Below, one piece after another: positions 36,001-42,781 of a DNA stretch of 64,000 nucleotides. Numbering within the stretch: position 1 is the stretch's first letter; each line of letters starts with the position of its first letter. The position numbers and the translations under genes were made by a program. The notes under the pieces were generated by a model, which made no database searches, was not told where the DNA came from, and saw only the letters and a list, made by a program, of their open reading frames with translations. Source of the DNA: Acidimicrobilacustris europaeus. GTDB taxonomy: Bacteria; Actinomycetota; Acidimicrobiia; Acidimicrobiales; Acidimicrobilacustridaceae. The stretch is taken from the NCBI GenBank assembly GCA_965194515.1, contig OZ239146.1, forward strand, positions 248,001 to 312,000. Direction: 5' to 3'.

Positions 36001-37671
36001 CCGTTGGTGACGGCTGACGGCAAGTATTGGGTCAACCCGGCAACTGGTGAGGTCACGTTTGATCCGGATCCGGATTTCAAGGGAACGGTGACTCAGCCGG
36101 TCCAGTATGTGGTTGCTGACAGTCTTGGTCAGCAGGCAACGGCGAAGATCACGTTGAGTGTGTCGAATCCTCCTGCACCTGTCGCAACTCCGCAGACAAA
36201 GTCAGTGCTACCCGGCGGAACAATTAGCTTTACGAACATCACTGGTACGTCGGGTCTCGCGACTGGCACTGGTCTCGTCACGTCGGGTGCTGGTGCAACC
36301 TGTCTGTACACACCAAACACCACAACCTGCGATGCGGACAATGTTGTGACGATCAATGGTCAGGGCACGTACACGCTTGATCCGGCAACTGGTGTTGTCA
36401 CCTATGTCGCCGATCCGGCTGTCACGCCTGGGACGAAGACCTCGATCACTTATCGCGTGACAGACATTGTTGGTCAGACAGCAATCTCGACGTTGACTCC
36501 GTTTGTTCCTCCGCCTCCGGTTGCGGTGAATGACACGAACATTGACGATTACGACACCAACCAATTGATCACGCCGATGGCGAACGATTCCGCTGGCGAT
36601 CAAACAGCACCGCTGGTGGTTTCAAGCCTGAAGTTCTGCCCGACTTCGGCGACTGCGCCGTTCACGTCAACAAACTGCACACTGGTTCCGTCCCAGGGCA
36701 GTCCATTGGTGACAGCTGACGGCAAGTATTGGGTCAACCCGGCAACTGGCGTGGTCACCTTTGATCCCGATGCAGGATTCATTGGCGTCGTGACCGTGCC
36801 CATTCACTATGTGGTCGCCGATGCCTTGGCCCGAGTCGTGAGTGCAAAGATCACGCCTGAAGTGCGGCCTCCGCTAGCGCCGACTGCGAATCCGACCGAG
36901 ACGTTCGGTGTGAGGGGCGAGGTCCAGGTCTCGGATCTGCTGGCAAACGATGCTCCTGGCCATCTGAGCATTCCGTTGGTTCTATCAACCGTTCGTCTTT
37001 GTGACGTCGGAGAGACGGCGCCGAGCTGCTCAGCATTCCGAGTGACGGTTACCGAGATCGGGGAGTACGTTCTTGATCCGGCAACCGGCATTATCTCCTT
37101 CACTCCTGAATCAGATTTCATTGGCACAGCTGATCCGCTTCCCTATGTCGTTGAAGATCAGATGGGGCGGGCGGTCTCGTCCACGCACACGCCAACGGTG
37201 GTTGATCCACCGGAGCTTTCGAATGACTCTGGCCAGTCGGAACAGGGAGTTGCTCAGATCATTTCGATCTTTGGCAATGACACTCCAGCAAACGCAGGAG
37301 TTCCTTTCGACCTCACAACGCTGCGGCTTTGCCGACCGGCCGACACGCCACCGGCTTGTTCGCAGACCTCGGTGACAATCGCTGGTGAAGGCGTCTATTC
37401 GATCAACGGCGATGGAACAGTGACGTTTACCCCAGAGCCGGAGTTCGTCGGTGTTGCAACACCGATCGCCTATGTCGTTGAGGATGTGCTTGGCCAGGTT
37501 GTCTGGGCAACGATCCATCCAACGATCACGCCAAGGCCTGAGATCATCACGATCGCCGGTCAGAAACTTCCAATGACGGGTTCTGATCTATTGGCCTTCG
37601 TTGGCTGGGCTGTCCTGCTGTTCAGTGCCGGTTTCACCTTGGAAATGCTTCGCCGTCGACGACTGAATTAA
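27034..37671 (+). CDS. Giant secreted LPXTG-anchored repeat protein (3,545 residues)
   Basis: Probable cell-wall-anchored adhesin or fibril. A signal peptide lies within the first ~48 residues (hydrophobic RAGLAVVLLASLMVAVPAAVA). Approximate order: delta-60-like repeats (50-345, with ADGKILVGGAFGIKRY); a fibronectin III-like domain (347-437); two SwmB-like domains (440-660); a Gly-rich segment (up to ~1025); two more SwmB-like domains (1028-1260); a unique domain (1260-1470); a GEVED-like domain (1475-1645, ending GEVEDYSLTI); and CshA-type fibril repeats (1646-3505), including near-identical units of 235-236 residues. The C-terminus has LPMTG (3512-3516), a membrane helix and RRRRLN, a sortase signal. 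Each repeat carries two close cysteine pairs, suggesting disulfides. No sortase gene is in the window. Domain names are by eye. Confidence 0.88.
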   Translation: MGRGGFESSSIRRIMGRGRLRAGLAVVLLASLMVAVPAAVAPVPQAAALDSPGSLDLTFGGNAAGWVMRGIAVAPDGKIGAADAGYFAIYSDAGVRSNFGGASDGVANQTVGSTPYFLVGEWSPALARYSTAGVRDTTFATGQTGTHRAILVVGTSTAQRIFAGASNDFKRYTANGALESSVAMGSQVNALAHQTISGTDYVLVGGVFGLKRFTTASAVDSTFDVTPGGTVNAIAMQADGKILVGGAFGIKRYLADGIADSSFASITTAVTSLAVQANGKILAGTTTNLKRYDSAGVADAAFSTATSADGTFSVSTIAIDNVGRAVIGGPTNAATKRFIRRYFLEYEAPGTPPAPTAVPGDGQATVSVAAGSGAAPTSYTVTAVGTSPAQTCTVTGASGSCVVTGLTNGTAYTFTATATNTDPAATSASSPASTAVTPVVNPIFLAASVNTAGTYVTLTFNKPLASITAPTDAFTVTSGGTANAVTSVSVSGSTVVLGLTRTVGIGQIATVAYLAPSSDDATTNAAIQNLAGNDAFTLATTTIPNNSTADITPPTYVSSATNVGGTTITLTYSEPLAAVTAAANAFTVLVGGAPAAVGSVSIVGSTVQLGVSPAIVGGQAVTVAYAAPTSSASTLNTAVQDVSGLDAASLAATSVTNNSLKTASCLAGYGLAGVGGTTRANASGGDGCVIAEYGSTTEQFNYVGEAYPWTVPAGVTSVTFKVYGAGGGGITTGGDIGALTAYDGGEGGFASGTYAVTPGQSFKIVVGEGGVGNDNVKPQEVRSISYTFRNNGEAIVDFSGTNPYVVGQSVTIAGAGTGFNGTYTLTYSSGTRIKYNVADQTFLNPTASGTVSGLGRCVNSVLPATYGGGGSTRNQNCATTGNGIDAFGSGGGGSSVYTNSSSPKPVVSAGGGGGAGVQGAGGAGGGNDVSALTGGAGANGSGSGTAGGKGALQTAAGGSSGAASPTIPGAGTGGAGGNPTTGASAADGVGGISTYGGGGGGGGYYGGGAGGTAGGGGGGSSKSHTIDLVGPKLIAGTPAVLAANGTELTLTFDETLSSTSAAISNYKVTVDGKTVTVSSRTVSGTTVKLTLASPISSDQTVLVSYTAPSPLDSATTNLAIQDTSGNDAATFTNQSVVNNSALGPDKTPPNFSSMSISGSQVTLTFDETLATSPALDKAAFTVFVDEAARVPTTAVVSGSTVVLTFSSAIPSTAVVTATYEAPAVNASTANVAVQDLNGNDALSFSRTYSPNSSDWQWTTPFNAATNTPNSSGCDGAGSINRTKSKLLPNGVSYTVGVTGDHLCINEVTESLSQRGGQAGDFVATGLVTEPGLKLTTSNVNCPASSMCTPRGTMTLSFDEPVTNPVLSFAGWGGGSGGSTAWSEMSVVTPGVTVTRLSGTNIEVVNNGTHIQPIVKNPSIQCHMTTGYGATAQAGCGSFQINGTVTSVSFAVILGTARGTGYLDAWNLTASMSEDFGLVPTTYETAGVASHGVGGLKLGAAVAADQASALYATTNADAVARWTSLAGNPKADDGVAAFVQSPSIAFGAPGTTYSTQVALSGVTSTANLCGWIDFNRDEVFSYSERACATDPVAGATSATLSWVVPAVVKPGLTYARVRLSYDTLTVSTGKVASGEVEDYSLTILATDVPISLDDTSIGAMGVMQVITPLANDQIDGSYDWTSSSVKLCTPDELPPDCSATILEVDGEGTYRVQPDGTVQFTPLPAYTGTARPVTYQVSDTAPTPRVRSATITPTVLPAPTATPETKTLFPGESVAFSAITGTGGLATGTGLVTAGTGATCLYTPNTTTCDVDNSVTIDGEGTFTLNPATGVVTYLADANATDGPKTSITYRVTDSVGQTATSTLTPILTPAPPVATPETLSVLPGGTISFTTITGTSGLATGTDLQTSGAGATCLYTPNTTTCDADNVVTIDGQGTYTLNPATGVVTYVADPGVTQGTKTSITYRVTDVAGQTATSTLTPIVPPPPVALNDTQAAGAYDTNQTISPLANDSPGAQSAPLVLSSLKFCPTSATAPFTSTNCSLVPSQGSPLITADGKYWVDPATGVVTFDPDPDFSGTVTQPLQYVVADSLGQETTAKITLIVSNPPVPVATPQTKSVLPGGTISYTTITGSSGLATGTGLQTSGAGATCLYTPNTTTCDADNVVTINGQGTFTLDPATGIVTYDADPGVTQGTKTSITYRVTDIVGQTATSTLTPIVPPPPVALNDTQTARAYDTNQTISPLGNDSPGAESAPLVLSTLKFCPTSATAPFTSTNCSLVPSQGSPLVTADGKYWVDPATGVVTFDPDPDFTGTVTQPIQYVVADSLGQQVTAKITLIVSNPTPPTATPQTKSVLPGGTISYTTITGGSGLATGTGLVTSGAGVTCLYTPNTTTCDADNVVTIDGEGTFTLDSATGIVTYAANPIVVTRGTKTSITYRVTDLAGQTATSTLTPIIPPAPVANNDTQPAGAYDTNQTISPLGNDSPGAASAPLVLSSLKFCPTSATAPFTSTNCSLVPSQGSPLITADGKYWVEPATGVVTFDPNAGFTGTVTQPVQYVVADSLGQQTTAKITLSVSNPTPPTATPETKSVLPGGTISFTNITGGSGLASGTGLVTSGAGATCLYTPNTTTCDADNVVTINGQGIFTLDPATGIVTYDADPGVTQGTKTSITYRVTDLAGQTATSTLTPVVPPPPVANNDTQAPGAYDTNQTISPLTNDSPGALSAPLVVSTLKFCPTSATAPFTSTNCSLVPSQGSPLITADGKYWVDPATGVVTFDPNVGFTGTVTQPVQYVVADSLGQQATAKITLSVSNPTPPVATPQTKSVLPGGTISYTTITGGSGLATGTGLQTSGAGATCLYAPNTTTCDADNVVTIDGEGTFTLDPATGVVAYAANPIVVTRGTKTSITYRVTDIVGQTATSTLTPIIPPPPVAVDDTRPIGAYDTNQTVSPLGNDSPGAASAPLVLSSLKFCPTSATAPFTSTNCSLVPSQGSPLVTADGKYWVNPATGEVTFDPDPDFKGTVTQPVQYVVADSLGQQATAKITLSVSNPPAPVATPQTKSVLPGGTISFTNITGTSGLATGTGLVTSGAGATCLYTPNTTTCDADNVVTINGQGTYTLDPATGVVTYVADPAVTPGTKTSITYRVTDIVGQTAISTLTPFVPPPPVAVNDTNIDDYDTNQLITPMANDSAGDQTAPLVVSSLKFCPTSATAPFTSTNCTLVPSQGSPLVTADGKYWVNPATGVVTFDPDAGFIGVVTVPIHYVVADALARVVSAKITPEVRPPLAPTANPTETFGVRGEVQVSDLLANDAPGHLSIPLVLSTVRLCDVGETAPSCSAFRVTVTEIGEYVLDPATGIISFTPESDFIGTADPLPYVVEDQMGRAVSSTHTPTVVDPPELSNDSGQSEQGVAQIISIFGNDTPANAGVPFDLTTLRLCRPADTPPACSQTSVTIAGEGVYSINGDGTVTFTPEPEFVGVATPIAYVVEDVLGQVVWATIHPTITPRPEIITIAGQKLPMTGSDLLAFVGWAVLLFSAGFTLEMLRRRRLN
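33001..36531 (+). repeat. Higher-order in-gene repeat: five units alternating 705 and 708 bp
   Basis: The same in-frame anchor (Asn-Asp-Thr before the xYDTNQ motif) recurs at 33001, 33706, 34414, 35119, 35827 and 36532. The spacings are 705, 708, 705, 708 and 705 bp. The 708-bp units carry one extra codon in the NPIVVTRGTKTS segment, whereas the 705-bp units read DPGVTQGTKTS or close to it. The true period is therefore a 1,413-bp two-unit block. Identity is also high at the DNA level. Confidence 0.9.
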
Positions 37672-37741
37672 GCGAGCAGGCACTCGACTGAAGACCCAGA
37701 GCCGGTATGGGTTCTCATCGAGGTTTATGGGAGCCTGACAA

Positions 37742-38569
37742 TTAGTCGCCGATGACGATGTTTTCGATACCGATTGCCGGTTCGGGATAGCTCATATCAA
37801 GCGACTCAAGCTTGTCGATGAGGAGTTGTGAGATCACGAGGTTCCGATACCACTTGCGATCCGATGGAATGACGTACCAGGGGGCGCTCTTCGTGGAAGT
37901 TTCGGCAATCGCTTTTTCGTAAGCGTTGGTATAGGCATCCCAATGCGCTCGTTCGGCAACGTCGCCGTGTTCGAACTTCCAGTGCTTCGCCGGGTTATCG
38001 AGTCGTTCCTGCAGCCGCGCTCGTTGTTCATCTTTTGAGATGTGAAGAAAGAGCTTCACAATGGTCGTGCCCTCGTCGGCCAGCATCTGTTCGAAGCCAC
38101 GAATGTGTTCATAGCGACGTTCCCAGACACTCTTGGGAACCAGATCGTTGACGCGTACAACGAGAACATCCTCGTAGTGGCTGCGATTGAAGATAACGAT
38201 GCGCCCATTGCGCGGTGTGTGTTCGTGGACTCGCCACAGGTAATCGTGCGCTAACTCGACGTCGTTGGGACGCTTGAAGTCTTTGACTTTTACGCCAACA
38301 GGGTTAATGGTGCGGAAGACATGCTTGATCGTTCCGTCTTTGCCCGAAGTATCCATGCCTTGCAAGATGATGAGCATCTTGTGTTTCGACTCGGCATACA
38401 ACATCCCCTGCAACTCGGCGAGTCGCTCGTTGAGCGCGGGGAGGAGCGCTGCGCCCTGTTCTTTGTCGCCATCAAACCCATCAGTGGCACTCGTTGACCA
38501 TTTCCTGAGGGAAACTTTGGCACCAGGTTTGACCCGATACTCGTTGGGCTCAATCCGATTAGGACTCAT
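37742..38569 (-). CDS. ppk2: Polyphosphate kinase 2 family protein (class III-like)
   Basis: Transfers phosphate between polyphosphate and nucleotides. The 275-residue protein has Walker A GMDTSGKDG, the lid-region segment NRSHYEDVLVVRV and the upstream KHVFRTINPVGVKVKDF. The NRSHYED form, rather than DRSWYNR, is the one I associate with class III PPK2 enzymes that phosphorylate both AMP and ADP; that class assignment is from memory. Its start overlaps the stop of the upstream membrane-protein gene (ATGA), so the two are co-translated. A polyphosphate glucokinase is encoded 13 kb away. Confidence 0.88.
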   Translation of the reverse strand: MSPNRIEPNEYRVKPGAKVSLRKWSTSATDGFDGDKEQGAALLPALNERLAELQGMLYAESKHKMLIILQGMDTSGKDGTIKHVFRTINPVGVKVKDFKRPNDVELAHDYLWRVHEHTPRNGRIVIFNRSHYEDVLVVRVNDLVPKSVWERRYEHIRGFEQMLADEGTTIVKLFLHISKDEQRARLQERLDNPAKHWKFEHGDVAERAHWDAYTNAYEKAIAETSTKSAPWYVIPSDRKWYRNLVISQLLIDKLESLDMSYPEPAIGIENIVIGD

Positions 38570-39084
38570 GACTTGTCCTTCCGGCCACCGAGTCGGCGGC
38601 CAACCATCATGCCCAGCGATCGGGCGGCATCATCGAGTGTGGGTTTCGGCTCGCTCGATTGCGGTTCATCCGCACCCGAATGTTCTTGGTCAGTGGAAAC
38701 CGGAGCGGTCTTTGAACGCCCGGTCACCTTGGCGAGTCCGCTCCCGACGACTTTGCCGGCTTTGCGTCCTTGTTCTTCGAATCGATCGCCCCGAGCAGCG
38801 TCGGCCTCCTTTGTCCCGCGGTCGATGCCACGTGCGGTGTTGAGCCCGAGAGAAAGTAAGACGAAGCCAATCCAGACGCTGATGGCGAACAGAGCGATGG
38901 TCCAGGCCCAGCCGTTACCGGTTCGCGGGGTGCTGAGCAGCATGAACAGCACGACCACGACCAAGACGCCAATGAGTAGCGAAAGTCCGATGGCGATCCA
39001 GAACATGACATCGCGCCAGAAGGGTGGTCCGTAGGCGCGCAATGTGCTCGAGCGCTTTTTGCGGGAACGCGACGAGGGGGCCAC
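38566..39084 (-). CDS. Hypothetical two-helix membrane protein coupled to ppk2
   Basis: A 172-residue protein of unknown function: a basic N-terminus (SSRSRKKRSS), two adjacent membrane helices (VMFWIAIGLSLLIGVLVVVVLFMLL and WAWTIALFAISVWIGFVLLSLGL) and a long charged cytoplasmic-type tail with a Ser/Asp/Glu-rich stretch. The stop overlaps the ppk2 start in ATGA, which suggests the two proteins work together, perhaps placing the kinase at the membrane. That is inference. Confidence 0.7.
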   Translation of the reverse strand: MAPSSRSRKKRSSTLRAYGPPFWRDVMFWIAIGLSLLIGVLVVVVLFMLLSTPRTGNGWAWTIALFAISVWIGFVLLSLGLNTARGIDRGTKEADAARGDRFEEQGRKAGKVVGSGLAKVTGRSKTAPVSTDQEHSGADEPQSSEPKPTLDDAARSLGMMVGRRLGGRKDKS

Positions 39085-39131
39085 GGAAGAACCGTAGCCC
39101 CCTCGATCGGAGTGTTCAGGTTGTTGCTTGC

Positions 39132-40376
39132 TTAGACCAGATCGAGATGCAACATCTTGATGGCGTTGCCACGAACAATCTTGTAGAGCGTCTCGTCGTC
39201 GAGGTCGACGGCCATCTCGCGAACGAACTGTTCGGTGTGGGGCCAGGTCGAGTCAGAGTGGGGGTAATCGGTTTCGAACGTGACGTTGTCGACGCCGATG
39301 TCGTCAAGATTCTTCAGACCGAAGTTGTCGCGGAAGAAGCAGGCGTAGACCTGACGACGGAAGTAGAACTCGGGCGGTTCGCTCACGATTTCTGGGTCGA
39401 ATGCCCATCCGCGGAATTCCGACCACACGTTCTGGGCCCGCTCAAGGAAGTACGGGATCCAGCCCATCTGCGCTTCGGAGTACGCCAATGTGATGTCCGG
39501 GAAGCGGGGGAGGATGCCAGAGAAGATCCAGTCGGCCAATGACGACATGCCTTGGTTGAAGCTCAACGTGGCCTGAACCGCGGCGGGTGCGTCAGGCGAG
39601 GTTGCCGGCATGCGCGAGGAGGAACCGATATGCATGTTGATCACGGTTTTCGTGTCGTTGCATGCCTGGAAGAAAGGGTCCCATTCGCCGGAGTGAATGG
39701 TTGGCAGGCCAAGAAAGTGCGGGACTTCGGAGAAGCACACTGCGTGCACGCCGCGTGCAGCGTTGCGGTAGATCTCGGCCGCTGCGAGTTGGGCATCCCA
39801 CATCGGAACAATGATGAGCGGAATAAGTCGGCCCTTGCCGGCGCCGCCACACCATTCTTCAACCATGAAGTCGTTGTAGGCCTGCACGCAGAGAAGCGCG
39901 AGTTCCTTGTCCTTTGCCTCGGCGAAGGTCTGTCCGCAGAAACGAGGGAATGTCGGGAAGCACAGCGACGCTTCGGTGTGGTTTGCGTCCATGTCCTCAA
40001 GGCGGGCGGTTTGATCCCAGCATCCCTTGCGCATTTCTTCATACGTGACCGGAAGCATGGTTCGCTCTTCAACGTCGAAGCCAACAGCGGTGATGATTCG
40101 ACGCATCGGGATCTTGAGGTCTTCGTAACACCAGAAGTCGGCGAACTTTCCGCCGGGGCTGTTGTTGCCAACGATGTCGAACGAGTAGTTCATGCCGTCG
40201 AACTTGAGGTTGTCGACGCGCAAGCGCTCGAGGCGAGGACCAACGTCGAGGTACTTCTTGGGAAGGCGACTCGTCCAGACATCGGCGGGTTCGATGATGT
40301 GGTCATCGACAGAAACGATCTTCGGGATGACGCGCTTGGTGTCGGCCGAAGCGGGATTGGGAGCGGTGATGGTCAT
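39132..40376 (-). CDS. Amidohydrolase-2 family metal-dependent hydrolase
   Basis: A 414-residue TIM-barrel hydrolase of the amidohydrolase-related (ACMSD-like) family. Visible features are the first metal motif VDDHIIEPADVW, the mid-protein INMHIGSSSRMP histidine and the C-terminal FETDYPHSDSTWPHT, the conserved Asp-bearing end. The family performs decarboxylations or C-C/C-N hydrolysis; the substrate is unknown. ATG 40376 is preceded by GAGGAGAGCC. On its promoter side TAAAGT (plus-strand 40424-40429) is a candidate -10, and the palindromic operator overlaps the position of its -35. It is divergent from the acyl-CoA dehydrogenase genes. Confidence 0.85.
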   Translation of the reverse strand: MTITAPNPASADTKRVIPKIVSVDDHIIEPADVWTSRLPKKYLDVGPRLERLRVDNLKFDGMNYSFDIVGNNSPGGKFADFWCYEDLKIPMRRIITAVGFDVEERTMLPVTYEEMRKGCWDQTARLEDMDANHTEASLCFPTFPRFCGQTFAEAKDKELALLCVQAYNDFMVEEWCGGAGKGRLIPLIIVPMWDAQLAAAEIYRNAARGVHAVCFSEVPHFLGLPTIHSGEWDPFFQACNDTKTVINMHIGSSSRMPATSPDAPAAVQATLSFNQGMSSLADWIFSGILPRFPDITLAYSEAQMGWIPYFLERAQNVWSEFRGWAFDPEIVSEPPEFYFRRQVYACFFRDNFGLKNLDDIGVDNVTFETDYPHSDSTWPHTEQFVREMAVDLDDETLYKIVRGNAIKMLHLDLV

Positions 40377-40432
40377 GGCTCTCCTCGAGGGCACGGGTGT
40401 CGGGGCTCGTCCCCGCTCTGTGGACTTTAGGA

Positions 40433-40459
40433 CAAAACCTGACGACCCGTCAGGTTTTG
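40433..40459. promoter_or_regulatory. Perfect 11-bp inverted-repeat operator, TetR-type
   Basis: CAAAACCTGAC (40433-40443) and GTCAGGTTTTG (40449-40459) are exact reverse complements around a 5-bp spacer. The TGAC-N5-GTCA core resembles operators of TetR-family regulators of lipid catabolism in actinobacteria. It sits between divergent genes and covers the -35 region of the amidohydrolase promoter. Confidence 0.8.
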
Positions 40460-40526
40460 CTCCCAATCGGTCGCGTGACGTTCGTCGCTGCCGCCGCCCA
40501 ACCTGACCAATCAATGATGGAGGGCC

Positions 40527-40532
40527 TACGAT
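40527..40532 (+). promoter_or_regulatory. Candidate -10 element TACGAT for the acyl-CoA dehydrogenase operon
   Basis: TACGAT lies 41 nt upstream of the ATG at 40573, leaving a leader with CACGGAG as ribosome-binding site. The palindromic operator is about 68 bp further upstream. Confidence 0.35.
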
Positions 40533-40572
40533 CGCCCCTCCGGAGCGGTTGTTCCCCCTACACGGAGTCCCC

Positions 40573-41751
40573 ATGGATCTGAACTTCACACCGGCCGAAG
40601 AGGCCTTCCGGGCTGAGGCCCGGGCCTGGCTCGAGGCCAACGTCCCCGTCGGTTTGCCATCGGGCGATACCGCCGAAGGCTTCGCCCTTCATGTCGAGTG
40701 GGAAAAGAAACTGTTCGCTGCCGGTTGGTCGGTCGTGTCGTGGCCCGAGGAATACGGCGGCCGTGGCGCATCGCTTTGGGAGTGGCTCATCTTTGAAGAG
40801 GAGTACTACCGAGCTGGTGGTCCGCAGCGCGTGACCCAAAATGGCATCTTCCTTCTTGCTCCCACCATTTTCGAGTTCGGCACGCCCGAACAAAAGGAAC
40901 GTTTCCTTCCTGCGATGGCTGCAGCAGATGACTTGTGGTGTCAGGGATGGTCTGAACCCGACGCTGGTTCCGATCTCGCCGGCATCAAGAGCCGCGCAGC
41001 ACGTGACGATGAACGCGGTGGTTGGGTCATTAACGGACAAAAGACGTGGACAACTCGCGGTGCGTTCTGCAATTGGGTGTTTGGTTTGTTCCGCACTGAT
41101 CCCGAAGCAGCGCGACACAGTGGCATGACCTACCTCATGGTTCCGCTTGACGCGGCTGGCGTCACGGTTCGTGGCGTTGAACGACTCGACGGCGACGAAG
41201 GTTTCGCTGAAGTGTTCTTCGACGATGTGTTTGTTTCTGACGATTTGGTGTTGGGTGGCGTAAATGAAGGTTGGGGTGTCGCTATGGCAACCACATCTTC
41301 AGAGCGTGGCCTTACGCTTCGTTCGCCAGGTCGTTTCTGCGCCGCTGCCGATCGTCTTGTCGATCTCTGGAAGCGCCAGAACGCTGCGGGCGAACATGCA
41401 GAACGCGTTGCTGCAATGCGTGACGATGTCGCTCAGTCGTGGATGGAAGCCGAGGCCTATCGCCTCGCAACGCTCGCCGATGTCACCGGTTTGGTGAACG
41501 GCGTTTCCCAAGGGGCACGATCAAGTCTCACCAAGATCTTCTGGTCGGAACTTGACGTGAATCTCAACGAGACCGCACTTCGTTTGCTCGGCCCCGCCGC
41601 CGAACTCATTGAAACCTCACCCGATGCCGTCGACGGGGGAGCGTGGATGAAGGGCTTTGAGTTTGCACTCAGCGGTCCGATCTACGCCGGCACAAATGAA
41701 ATTCAACGCAACGTCGTCGCCGAGCGCGTGCTCGGTCTGCCCCGGAAGTAG
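40573..41751 (+). CDS. Acyl-CoA dehydrogenase (first of a pair)
   Basis: FAD-dependent desaturation of an acyl-CoA thioester. The 392-residue protein has the full three-part fold: N-terminal helical domain (MDLNFTPAEEAFRAEARAWL), the beta domain with WCQGWSEPDAGSDLAGIKSRA, and the C-terminal helical domain ending SGPIYAGTNEIQRNVVAERVLGLPRK. The position that holds the catalytic glutamate in medium-chain enzymes (YEGT) reads YAGT, as in many actinobacterial FadE proteins that pair with a second subunit. It is followed 6 nt later by a shorter paralogue, so a heterocomplex is likely. Confidence 0.9.
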   Translation: MDLNFTPAEEAFRAEARAWLEANVPVGLPSGDTAEGFALHVEWEKKLFAAGWSVVSWPEEYGGRGASLWEWLIFEEEYYRAGGPQRVTQNGIFLLAPTIFEFGTPEQKERFLPAMAAADDLWCQGWSEPDAGSDLAGIKSRAARDDERGGWVINGQKTWTTRGAFCNWVFGLFRTDPEAARHSGMTYLMVPLDAAGVTVRGVERLDGDEGFAEVFFDDVFVSDDLVLGGVNEGWGVAMATTSSERGLTLRSPGRFCAAADRLVDLWKRQNAAGEHAERVAAMRDDVAQSWMEAEAYRLATLADVTGLVNGVSQGARSSLTKIFWSELDVNLNETALRLLGPAAELIETSPDAVDGGAWMKGFEFALSGPIYAGTNEIQRNVVAERVLGLPRK

Positions 41752-41757
41752 GCCGAG

Positions 41758-42777
41758 ATGCAATTCGCTTTCACCGAAGATCAACTGCTGTTCCGCGACG
41801 CTGTCGCCGAATTCTTTGCCAACGAATGCCCGCCGGAAAAGGTGCGCTGGTCATGGGACGACGCTGTCGGACGCGACGCGTCAACCTGGGCAGCTCTTGC
41901 CGAGATGGGCGTGATTGGCCTCACTGTTCCCGAAGCCTTTGGCGGCATGGGGATGAACGAAATCGATCTCCTTCCGATCCTGACCGAAGCAGGCCGCTAC
42001 GCATACCCAGCTCCGCTCGCTGAGACGGTTGCTGTCGTTGCGCCACTCCTTGCTGAATCAGCACCCACAGCAATTGCTGAAAAGTGGTTGTCCGGCATTG
42101 CCGATGGTTCGGTCATCGCCACCGTTCAACTCGATGGTCAGCCTTTCGTCAACGACATGCACATCGCCAACCTTTTAGTTGCGCAGCGTGACGACCGTTT
42201 GTTTGCGGTTCCCGCCGACAAGGTTCGTTCAACCCAGCAGGTGTCGGTCGACGGCGCTCGTCGATTGTTTGCAGTCGAATGGGACGAAGCCGACGCCGAA
42301 CTCATCGTTTCAGGCGAAGCGGGTCTGCAGGCTGCGAACCGAGCCTTTGATCGCGGCGCTGCCGCCACCGCAGCACTGCTCATCGGATTGTCCGAGCAAA
42401 TGATCGCGATGACGGTTGCTTATGTGGTCGAGCGCAAGCAGTTCGGCGTTCCGATCGGGAGCTTCCAGGCCGTGAAGCATCACCTGGCCGATGCAGAACT
42501 CAAGGTGTCGTTTGCTCGTCCCGCGGTTTGGGCTGCGGCCTACGGTCTGGCCACTGGTTCTGCCGATGTCGATCGTGAAGTCTCGATGGCGAAGTGTTTC
42601 GCTTCCGATGCCGCCGAGGTTGTTGCTCGTAAGGCGCTGCAAACTCATGGCGCTATCGGTTACACCACCGAACACGATCTGCACTTCTGGCTGAAGCGTT
42701 CCTGGGCGCTCTCCTCAAGCTGGGGCGATGCCCTTTGGCACCGTCGCCGCGTCGCTCACCTGTTGCTCGACAACTAA
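41758..42777 (+). CDS. Acyl-CoA dehydrogenase (second, shorter subunit)
   Basis: A 339-residue paralogue starting MQFAFTEDQLLFRDAVAEFF. The N-terminal and C-terminal helical domains are recognisable (ERKQFGVPIGSFQAVKHHLAD, then ALQTHGAIGYTTEHDLHFWLKR), but the middle beta domain is reduced and the terminal FAD-binding GTNEIQR segment is missing. Adjacent long and short FadE genes in mycobacteria encode alpha2-beta2 acyl-CoA dehydrogenases acting on bulky substrates such as steroid side chains, so this is probably the partner of the preceding protein. The substrate is unknown. Confidence 0.87.
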   Translation: MQFAFTEDQLLFRDAVAEFFANECPPEKVRWSWDDAVGRDASTWAALAEMGVIGLTVPEAFGGMGMNEIDLLPILTEAGRYAYPAPLAETVAVVAPLLAESAPTAIAEKWLSGIADGSVIATVQLDGQPFVNDMHIANLLVAQRDDRLFAVPADKVRSTQQVSVDGARRLFAVEWDEADAELIVSGEAGLQAANRAFDRGAAATAALLIGLSEQMIAMTVAYVVERKQFGVPIGSFQAVKHHLADAELKVSFARPAVWAAAYGLATGSADVDREVSMAKCFASDAAEVVARKALQTHGAIGYTTEHDLHFWLKRSWALSSSWGDALWHRRRVAHLLLDN

Positions 42778-42781
42778 GCCT

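Noticed and set aside
33001..36531. Possible CRISPR array or assembly artefact from regular repeats
   Set aside because: Units are ~705 bp, stay in frame and encode a domain, with no spacer pattern. Differences between units (705 versus 708 bp, many substitutions) argue against simple assembly duplication, though copy number should still be confirmed with long reads.
37692..37715. AGACCCA/TGGGTTCT as a terminator for the surface-protein gene
   Set aside because: The stem is imperfect and no T-run follows on either strand. It may contribute to termination, but I could not support it.
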